From positions 5,488-19,673 of the forward strand of contig DCFT01000233.1 of NCBI GenBank assembly GCA_002319885.1: a DNA stretch of 14,186 bases, written 5' to 3'. This document shows, piece by piece, positions 8,296-14,186 of this stretch. Position numbers and translations under genes: made by a program. This stretch comes from Bacteroidales bacterium UBA1797. Its GTDB lineage: Bacteria; Bacteroidota; Bacteroidia; Bacteroidales; VadinHA17. Within the stretch, counting starts at the first letter, position 1. Each line of letters opens with the position of its first letter. Under the pieces are notes generated by a model. That model was not told where the DNA came from. It saw only the letters and a program-made list of their open reading frames with translations, and did not search any database.

Positions 8296-10794
8296 TTATT
8301 TTATAAGGCTGTACTTAATTGTCTTTATACCATCATCAAGGTACAGAATAATAATGTATAAACCGGCAGGAGATTCAGAAATGTCAATAGTAAAGTCTGA
8401 TGATCCTGAGCTCCAATCATTTTTCAGACAGATACCTGCTGAATTGAAGATACTGTAATGCAATGGTTTAGACGTTGCCCCATCCGGAGTACCCATGCTT
8501 ATTGTTATGTGTCCGGTACCCGGATTTGGATAGACTGCAACAGGGTGATTTACAACTTCAGTGACGGCATCAATAAGCGGGCCTATTTTTAAATCCTCAA
8601 CGACCCATCCCCATCCATTGGCAAAAGGATCGGAATATAACCGGAATCTAACCAACATAGTATCGCCTGCTGAAATATTGGCAGATGGCCGATAAAGAAA
8701 GGTGTGTTTTTTCAGCATAGCCTCAGTTCCAACAAATGTTGAATTGTCACCGACTATACTGCTGTTGTATGCTGTTTCCCATGATGGGAATAGCCTTGAG
8801 TCGTAACCATCGATAAGTTTAAACCATGTCTTGCCAAAATCCTTTGAACCTTCCACAATCACATAATCATAAAAACCTGATGAACCGTACAAAGATCCTG
8901 CCTCTCCCGGTTCTACAAGAACAAGCTCATTATAATTTACCAGTAAACCGGTTTCATCAAGTTTCAGGGGATGCCTTAATATTGAAATATATTCAATGCT
9001 TTTTGAATTGTCCTCAGGACTCTCATACGGGTGTTTTGAATTCAGACCATATTTACTGAAACCTGAAGGCCTGGATATATCAAATCCGACATTAAAGAAA
9101 TCAGGCGCAGCGTCTGAAAAATCTGTGGAATACGTTGAAACGGTATTTGAGATCTCTTCAATATGAGTGACGAAATATCCTGTTTCAGGTAAAGCTGCTA
9201 TATTGGGTACTTTAGCAGTATCAACCGCAAATATTTTGTATTCAATTGAATCGTGCCCTTTTAATTCAAGCATTCTGGCATTAAATTCCGTGCTAAAATC
9301 ATCATTGTTTCCGGCTTTCAACCTTACAAATGTTGACGAACCATGATTCAATCTATACTCAACATAGACCGAATCTATTCCAAGGTTATCGGTTACCTTG
9401 GCATCGTATTTTATAGAATCAACTGATTGCAAATAATAGGTAACAGGAGTATGTATTATGACCGGTTTTATCGTATCTGTTCCAATAAAGATATGATACC
9501 TGTTATTATTAATGCCAGAATAATCCTTATAAACCGATGGAGATCTGTATATTCTCTGAAAATAATCCACAACAAAAAAATAGTACTGTAATTCAGAATT
9601 ATATGCAGGGATTGGGATTGTAATATTATAAGAGTTATTGGAACCAGGGGAACTAAGATAAAGAGAATCGCTTGTCGCAAAGTTATCAAATGAGAAAACT
9701 ACGCCAACTTTGTCATGATTGTATGTGGTATCGGATTTAATATCGGTTGAAAGTGTGATCTCTGGCAAATGATCTTCAGTATCTCCCATTGGTTTATGGA
9801 TTATTCTAGTATTTATCCAGCCAATGTCCCCAAGTATTGAAAAGGTATATTTGCCCGGGTCATGAATTGCCTCTCCAAGGTCGATAAAAGGAGTCATAAG
9901 CGAATTTACAGGAAGTGTAGCTGACTCGTCGAGATGAGAAATACTTGATCCGGGATCCCATGTTGCGGGAGCATATAATTTTGCTCTCAGTACTGTATAA
10001 TGCACTGATGATGAATATGCTCTCAACAGAGGGCCATTAAAATAAATTTGATTTCCAACAAGCTGTTTTTCAAGGTCAGTTGAATAATTCAGGAATTTCA
10101 GTGTATCAGTAAGTCTGTTCCCTGCAAAATTTTCAACAAAAGTGTCGTAGATCATTGGAACAGAACCGAGTCCATAGGAACCTAAAGTCCCATCTGAACT
10201 AAAGCTGTCATAAAACCCGAGTCCATGACAGGTTTCATGCAATATAACTGTTACCAGGTCATATTTCTGGGTAGGAGTATTACCATCGGTACCATAATAC
10301 CAGTTTATTGAACTATTGATTTCCAAAGTAATATCACCATCAGTATCAGCATTCAGGCTTTTGCCGGCAATCTTTTCAGCAAGAGCTACCGGGTAATATG
10401 ACAAAGGATTAATAGCATCAATTCCCGATCCCCCGATGTATCCTGTAATAGACGATTGAGCAAGTACTCCTGAAGTTGAAATTTTATCATACGTTGCATC
10501 AATTGTAATCCTGGTATCAGCAGGCAATAATGTTTCAAGGATTGAAACAGCGTAATTCATTGCATTTTTAGCCTGAGTGGAGAATCCGGAATAATTAACA
10601 GTTATTGCAGCTAAACTTTTTGACCCTCTTTTTAAGAAAAATTCTTTAGGGGGCTGAATATACATTCTGTTTATTTTCTTCCCGGCGTAACAAACACCTG
10701 TAACTGATGAATTCTTTATCAGATTCTGTGCCGTGAGCCTGAGAATCAAACCGGAGAAAAAGATCACCATCAAAAGGCAGGAGATTTTCTTCAT
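8296..10794 (-). CDS. Secreted HExxH metalloprotease with T9SS C-terminal sorting domain
   Basis: This 832-residue exported protein begins with a Sec signal peptide (1-23, probable cut after LTAQ or TAQ). The peptidase domain, about 60-330, has a zinc-binding helix H186-E-T-C-H190-GLGF, with E187 as the likely catalytic base, and a Met-turn-like SLMTP (298-302). The third zinc ligand is probably H287 (SSISHLDE, 13 residues before the Met-turn), displaced as in leishmanolysins; D196, at the position used by HExxHxxGxxD enzymes, is the alternative. Residues about 335-560 look like beta-rich Ig-like modules, about 565-745 like a jelly-roll or immune-inhibitor-A-type module, and 747-832 form a type A T9SS sorting domain (VYPNPGTGHITI near its start, SPAGLYIIIL near its end). 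After Sec export it should be released or anchored at the cell surface by T9SS. The start ATG overlaps the ferritin stop by 4 bases. Substrate unknown. Confidence 0.88.
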   Translation of the reverse strand: MKKISCLLMVIFFSGLILRLTAQNLIKNSSVTGVCYAGKKINRMYIQPPKEFFLKRGSKSLAAITVNYSGFSTQAKNAMNYAVSILETLLPADTRITIDATYDKISTSGVLAQSSITGYIGGSGIDAINPLSYYPVALAEKIAGKSLNADTDGDITLEINSSINWYYGTDGNTPTQKYDLVTVILHETCHGLGFYDSFSSDGTLGSYGLGSVPMIYDTFVENFAGNRLTDTLKFLNYSTDLEKQLVGNQIYFNGPLLRAYSSSVHYTVLRAKLYAPATWDPGSSISHLDESATLPVNSLMTPFIDLGEAIHDPGKYTFSILGDIGWINTRIIHKPMGDTEDHLPEITLSTDIKSDTTYNHDKVGVVFSFDNFATSDSLYLSSPGSNNSYNITIPIPAYNSELQYYFFVVDYFQRIYRSPSVYKDYSGINNNRYHIFIGTDTIKPVIIHTPVTYYLQSVDSIKYDAKVTDNLGIDSVYVEYRLNHGSSTFVRLKAGNNDDFSTEFNARMLELKGHDSIEYKIFAVDTAKVPNIAALPETGYFVTHIEEISNTVSTYSTDFSDAAPDFFNVGFDISRPSGFSKYGLNSKHPYESPEDNSKSIEYISILRHPLKLDETGLLVNYNELVLVEPGEAGSLYGSSGFYDYVIVEGSKDFGKTWFKLIDGYDSRLFPSWETAYNSSIVGDNSTFVGTEAMLKKHTFLYRPSANISAGDTMLVRFRLYSDPFANGWGWVVEDLKIGPLIDAVTEVVNHPVAVYPNPGTGHITISMGTPDGATSKPLHYSIFNSAGICLKNDWSSGSSDFTIDISESPAGLYIIILYLDDGIKTIKYSLIK

Positions 10795-11303
10795 ACAGTA
10801 GTGCTTGTGTTAGCAGCCGATCTTCTTAAAGTAAGAATATCTCTGTCGAACTCGTACAAACTGTTCTTACCGACCAGACGCAGTTTATCAAGTACAATTC
10901 TTACAGAAGCTTCTTCCTCGACCTGCTCCATCACAAACCATTGCAGAAAATTATGTGTATTAAAATCTTTTTCCTCCAGAGTAAGTGCAACGATTTCATT
11001 AATACTTGCAGTAACAAACTCTTCGTGTTTCAATACTTCTTTAAAAACATCCTCCACATTTTTATAATCGCCTGCAGGTTTTTTCAAGGCAGGCATAATA
11101 GCTTTCCCGCCTCTTTCATTGATATACTTAATAAACTTAAGCATATGAATTCGTTCTTCGTCAGATTGACTATACATCCATGCTGCCACACCGCTATAGC
11201 CATTTGTTTCTGCCCATGAAGCCATAGCAAGATAAAGATTAGAAGAATAACCTTCGCGTTCTACCTGCCTGTTGCAGATATCTTCAATTTTTTTATTTAA
11301 CAT
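10791..11303 (-). CDS. ftnA: Ferritin, FtnA-type iron-storage protein
   Basis: Ferritin assembles into a 24-mer cage that oxidises Fe(II) and stores it as a ferric mineral in the cytoplasm. The 170-residue sequence aligns without gaps to the key positions of E. coli FtnA: E17, Y24, E50, H53 (DEERIHM), E94 (KHEEF), E126-Q127, E129 and E130 (FLQWFVMEQVEEE, 119-131). The full ferroxidase centre and the extra third iron site therefore appear to be present. No heme-ligand methionine is evident at the bacterioferritin position. It lies 39 bases after the receiver gene, and its TGA overlaps the ATG of the secreted metalloprotease gene (ATGA), suggesting translational coupling. I see no clear promoter in the 39-base gap. 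Confidence 0.96.
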   Translation of the reverse strand: MLNKKIEDICNRQVEREGYSSNLYLAMASWAETNGYSGVAAWMYSQSDEERIHMLKFIKYINERGGKAIMPALKKPAGDYKNVEDVFKEVLKHEEFVTASINEIVALTLEEKDFNTHNFLQWFVMEQVEEEASVRIVLDKLRLVGKNSLYEFDRDILTLRRSAANTSTTV

Positions 11304-11342
11304 ATAAATACGTTTTAATAGTTTTCTATATTAACACTTTCT

Positions 11343-11723
11343 TTAATTATGTTGTTCAGTATCCATTAACTGCTCAATCTTGGAAATGAGTTCGTTTATT
11401 GAAAATGGCTTTGAATATATTGCATCAGCTCCAAGAGCCTTTGCAAGATTCAGGTAGCTTCCCGGTCCAACCTTGCCCCCGCCTGATATGGCAATAATCT
11501 TTAAGGAAGGTTTTATTTCCTTTAATTTAATGACTACTTTAAGTCCATCTTCTTCCGGCATAATAAGATCGGTAACAACAAGATCTGTGATTTGCGGTTT
11601 GAAATGAGTAATGGCGGCTTTGCCATTTTCTGCCTCAAAAACAGTATAGTTTTTTCTTAAAAGCGAAAGCTTTAGCATTTCCCTTAACTCTTTATCATCC
11701 TCAACGATCAGTACTCCTGGCAT
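11343..11723 (-). CDS. Stand-alone receiver-domain response regulator
   Basis: This 126-residue protein is a single CheY-like receiver with no output domain. The acidic pocket is E8-D9-D10, the phosphoacceptor is D52 in VVTDLIMPEEDG, the switch residue is S80 in AISGGG, and the conserved lysine is K105 in YSKPF. All residues needed for phosphorylation are present. It starts 24 bases downstream of the histidine kinase stop, so the kinase is its likely phosphodonor. With no DNA-binding or enzymatic domain it must act by protein contact or pass the phosphate on. The ferritin gene follows 39 bases later. Confidence 0.93.
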   Translation of the reverse strand: MPGVLIVEDDKELREMLKLSLLRKNYTVFEAENGKAAITHFKPQITDLVVTDLIMPEEDGLKVVIKLKEIKPSLKIIAISGGGKVGPGSYLNLAKALGADAIYSKPFSINELISKIEQLMDTEQHN

Positions 11724-11747
11724 TTTTAGTGTATTAAAATTTATTTT

Positions 11748-13667
11748 TTATCTCAGCAACTCCTGGATAGCATTTCTTATTTCTTTAAGAGAAACCGGTT
11801 TAGTTAATTGTTGATTAATAATACCCGAATTTAGTAATTTTTCTTCAGAAACATCCTGCATCGGATCAGTTATAAGAATACATGGAGTTACAATGTTCTC
11901 GCTCCTGAAGATCCCTGCAAGATCTTCGGGTTTAATCTGTTTTGAATCGCTCATATAAATAACCAAATCGGCTCTCTCACTGATGTTATTCATCACTCTC
12001 GCAAAATTTTTGCCATCAGAAACAAATATCAGTTCATAACCTGCACTTTCAAGAGCTAATGATAAGATTCTTGATTCATATTTATTACCTGTTATAAACA
12101 AAATTTTATTCCTGCTTCCTTTTTTTGTTGTGACATCAGAATAAGTCTTCGATACAGGAAGATAAACACTGAAAACCGATCCTTTCTCTTTTTTACTTGA
12201 AACAACAATCTCTCCTTCCATTTCTGTTATTATGCCATGAATTACCGATAATCCAAGACCGGTTCCTTTACCCACTTCCCTGGTTGTAAAGAATGGTTCA
12301 AATATCCTTCCAATAAGTGAAGGATCCATACCCTCACCCGTATCTTTAAACATGAGTAATGCATATTCATCTGCAACTATATCTTTATTCAGTTCATGTT
12401 GAACAAATTCCCTTTCAACTACATCAATACCAACCGTAAGCACTCCCCCGTTTTCTTCCATAGACTGAATAGCATTTGTCATAAGGTTTAAAAAGACTCT
12501 GAACAATTGGGTTGGATCGGCGAGAACATCAACGTTCATTTTTGTAATCCTGCTTTTCAATACTATATTGGAAGGAATTGACGATTTTACAAATCCAATC
12601 GTCTCCTTGAGCACTTCAGCAACGTTTATCAGAACCTTTTCCTGTTCTACGTGTCTGCTGAATGTAAGTATTTGATTTGTAATTGACTGAGCTTTTTTGA
12701 CTGCCATCTGAATTTTACCCACCTTCTCAGACATATCTGAATTCTTTGGAAGATCATCGTGCAACATTTCTGAATATCCCGAAATGGTAGCAAGTATATT
12801 ATTGAAGTCGTGTGCAATACCTCCTGCAAGAGAGCCTATTGTCTCCAGCTTCTGTGCCTGAAGGAGACGATTTTCGAGCATAAGTTCACGGGAACAGTCT
12901 TCAACTGCAAAATCTATGTATGCAGGACTACCCGATCCGTTAACTGCCAGAAACCCGCTTATCCGGCAAGGTATTTCTTTTCCTGCACTATTTTTCAGAT
13001 TAACCATACCGAAATTCCTGGTATGGCTTTCCGTAAGCTGGTCCATCTGCAACTCAAACAGTTCCGCATCGAGATAAAAATTCTTAAGATTCATCTCTGT
13101 AATTGATTGTTCATCCTTGCAATCTGCAATGGCTAAAAAAGCCCTGTTTGCATGCAGGATCTTTCCTTCCGGATTGCATCTAAGGAATCCGATAGGCAGG
13201 TTCGATTCAAACTTTCTGAGTTCTTCTTCTTTCTGAATTACAGCTTGTTTACTATTCTTCAGCTCATCAATATCAAAGGTTTCTGCAAGGAGATGAGTTA
13301 TCTTGCCCGGTTCGATTGTCAATGGTCTGAAAACTACTTCGAAATGTCTTTTCCCGAGAGTTGGAGTTATGAACGTTGCTTCATATTGTACTGTTTTTCC
13401 GGAGAAACATATATCAACATTCCGCTTTATTACATTTTGAAAAGTATCATGGCCCCAGAAGTCGCCCAGTGATTTCCCAAGAATTGTATCCAAAACCAAT
13501 TGATGGGCGTTACAAAAGGTGGAATTAACCTTTTCATATATGTAATCGCGGTTAATGATGGTTATCATTGACCTTGAATGGTTTATTATCTGATCAGAAA
13601 TGTCCTTTTCTTTGGTAAGGAATTTCAGATACTCATTTTCATCTGATATTTCAAGTTTCCTTTTCAA
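11748..13667 (-). CDS. Soluble PAS-PAS histidine kinase with degenerate C-terminal receiver
   Basis: A 639-residue cytoplasmic sensor kinase with no transmembrane segment. Domains in order: PAS 1 (about 24-135), PAS 2 (about 150-265), HisKA with the H-box phosphoacceptor H286 (GGIAHDFNNILATISGY), HATPase_c (about 383-505) with N-box N394/N398 (NLMTNAIQSM), G1 D442 (DTGEGMD), F-box (FEPFFTT) and G2 (GKGTGLGL, 466-473), then a receiver-like domain (about 520-639). In that receiver the acidic pair is replaced by T526-G527 and the phosphoacceptor position by M572 (ADLVIYM), while T600 and K623 remain, so it probably cannot be phosphorylated in the usual way. The start is TTG at 13667: an in-frame stop lies 24 bases upstream with no ATG between, and the next ATG, at 13568, would cut into PAS 1. 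Signal unknown; the likely partner is the downstream stand-alone receiver. Confidence 0.93.
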   Translation of the reverse strand: MKRKLEISDENEYLKFLTKEKDISDQIINHSRSMITIINRDYIYEKVNSTFCNAHQLVLDTILGKSLGDFWGHDTFQNVIKRNVDICFSGKTVQYEATFITPTLGKRHFEVVFRPLTIEPGKITHLLAETFDIDELKNSKQAVIQKEEELRKFESNLPIGFLRCNPEGKILHANRAFLAIADCKDEQSITEMNLKNFYLDAELFELQMDQLTESHTRNFGMVNLKNSAGKEIPCRISGFLAVNGSGSPAYIDFAVEDCSRELMLENRLLQAQKLETIGSLAGGIAHDFNNILATISGYSEMLHDDLPKNSDMSEKVGKIQMAVKKAQSITNQILTFSRHVEQEKVLINVAEVLKETIGFVKSSIPSNIVLKSRITKMNVDVLADPTQLFRVFLNLMTNAIQSMEENGGVLTVGIDVVEREFVQHELNKDIVADEYALLMFKDTGEGMDPSLIGRIFEPFFTTREVGKGTGLGLSVIHGIITEMEGEIVVSSKKEKGSVFSVYLPVSKTYSDVTTKKGSRNKILFITGNKYESRILSLALESAGYELIFVSDGKNFARVMNNISERADLVIYMSDSKQIKPEDLAGIFRSENIVTPCILITDPMQDVSEEKLLNSGIINQQLTKPVSLKEIRNAIQELLR

Positions 13668-13745
13668 TTCGATAGTTTTATTTTGTAAGGGTTATGAAGC
13701 TAAAAGAGTTAATATGTATTTCCCCATCGATTTTCCCCGGTTATC
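13668..13745 (-). other. Kinase leader with GGGGAAA direct repeat
   Basis: This 78-base spacer between dnaX and the kinase has no hairpin terminator and no good TAnnTTTG element. On the minus strand GGGGAAA occurs twice, at 13732-13738 and 13719-13725, with a period of 13 bases, close to one helical turn. This could be a regulator site, or chance. The kinase may be read through from dnaX. Confidence 0.35.
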
Positions 13746-14186
13746 TTATGTGATGTCGAGGTTAAAAGTTTTTTTCATCTCTTTCAGAATAGGATATTTA
13801 TTAATGAGATAATTTAGCTTCTGTTCATCAGAATACAAAATTTCATCAGATTCTGAATGATCTACAGTCGTTTCAATAACTAATTCATCCAAAATAAACC
13901 TGTCTTCAAGAAAGCTGGTGAGTTTTGGTTTATAATTTAAGATGAAAATATCCTTTTGTGCAGCATTGCTTAGATGAATTTTTATGGTCTGATCGTTTTC
14001 CAATTCAGGTCTGATCGTTTTAAACATGCTGACAATTCTTGTACTTTCTCCCTTAAACTGATCTGCGAATTCCTGCCAGGCACTCTCAAGTGCTTCGGGA
14101 GTGAAATCATCCTTTGGCCTCAAAGGAATGTCAGGTTCCTTAAGAACCGTAGTCTCTTCTTTCTTTGTTTCAGGTTTAATTTCTTC
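13746..14186 (-). CDS. dnaX: DNA polymerase III subunit gamma/tau, C-terminal part (cut by window edge)
   Basis: The frame is open from the window edge to the TAA at 13746-13748, giving 146 visible residues; the start lies outside. An apparent start at 14123 is an internal TTG, not a real initiation site. The visible part begins with a charged Glu/Lys/Thr-rich linker (about the first 20 residues), then FTPEALESAWQEFADQF and, near the end, EQKLNYLINKYPILKEMKKTF. I recognise this as the C-terminal domain of Bacteroidota DnaX, the clamp-loader subunit that joins polymerase III parts; the ATPase domain would be upstream of the visible part. The identification rests on the tail only, from memory. 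It reads in the same direction as the kinase, 78 bases upstream of it. Confidence 0.72.
   Translation of the reverse strand, partial: EEIKPETKKEETTVLKEPDIPLRPKDDFTPEALESAWQEFADQFKGESTRIVSMFKTIRPELENDQTIKIHLSNAAQKDIFILNYKPKLTSFLEDRFILDELVIETTVDHSESDEILYSDEQKLNYLINKYPILKEMKKTFNLDIT

Noticed and set aside
9468..9689. Minus-strand 73-codon hydrophobic frame that looks like a membrane protein
   Set aside because: It lies wholly inside the metalloprotease gene in another frame; the host gene has clear domains on both sides.
10791..11303. Bacterioferritin or Dps as alternatives for the ferritin gene
   Set aside because: The E17/Y24/E50/H53/E94/E130 pattern and 170-residue length match FtnA; no heme-ligand Met or Dps-type site is seen.
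14121..14123. Apparent start of a 125-residue protein
   Set aside because: The codon is TTG and the frame stays open to the window edge with a charged linker sequence, so this is an internal codon of a longer gene (dnaX tail).

Overview
The window most likely comes from a Bacteroidota genome, probably order Bacteroidales. The signs are a secreted protein with a type IX secretion (T9SS) C-terminal sorting domain, a SecA of about 1100 residues, a ligA – short conserved protein – dapA arrangement, A/T-rich leaders with no convincing Shine-Dalgarno, and a TAnnTTTG-type promoter element in front of secA. All genes read as intact ordinary chromosomal genes. I see no insertion sequence, prophage, CRISPR array, tRNA or rRNA. 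No gene-free stretch exceeds 300 bases; the longest is the 116 bases between secA and the metalloprotease gene.

Left half, plus strand (1-4852): a short G-rich tandem repeat, then an AmmeMemoRadiSam-type radical SAM protein with a Tat-like N-terminus, NAD-dependent DNA ligase (ligA), a small conserved protein (DUF6913-like) and dihydrodipicolinate synthase (dapA). The last three are closely spaced (46 and 12 bases) and are probably co-transcribed. dapA meets secA tail to tail with no spacer, and the two TGA stops form the palindrome TGATCA.

Right half, minus strand (4853-14186), in transcription order from the right edge: the C-terminal part of dnaX (DNA polymerase III gamma/tau, cut by the window edge), a soluble double-PAS histidine kinase ending in a degenerate receiver, a stand-alone receiver protein, a ferritin, and a large secreted T9SS metalloprotease whose start codon overlaps the ferritin stop. 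A strong hairpin terminator ends this group. secA follows with its own likely promoter.

The most interesting part is the kinase – receiver – ferritin – metalloprotease run (8296-13667). Spacings of 24, 39 and -4 bases suggest one transcription unit. It would link a cytoplasmic sensor, a phosphorylatable receiver without an output domain, an iron-storage protein and an exported zinc peptidase. The kinase's own receiver has lost its phosphoacceptor aspartate while the neighbouring stand-alone receiver keeps a full set, so phosphotransfer may have moved to the separate protein. This functional link is inferred from gene order and not demonstrated.
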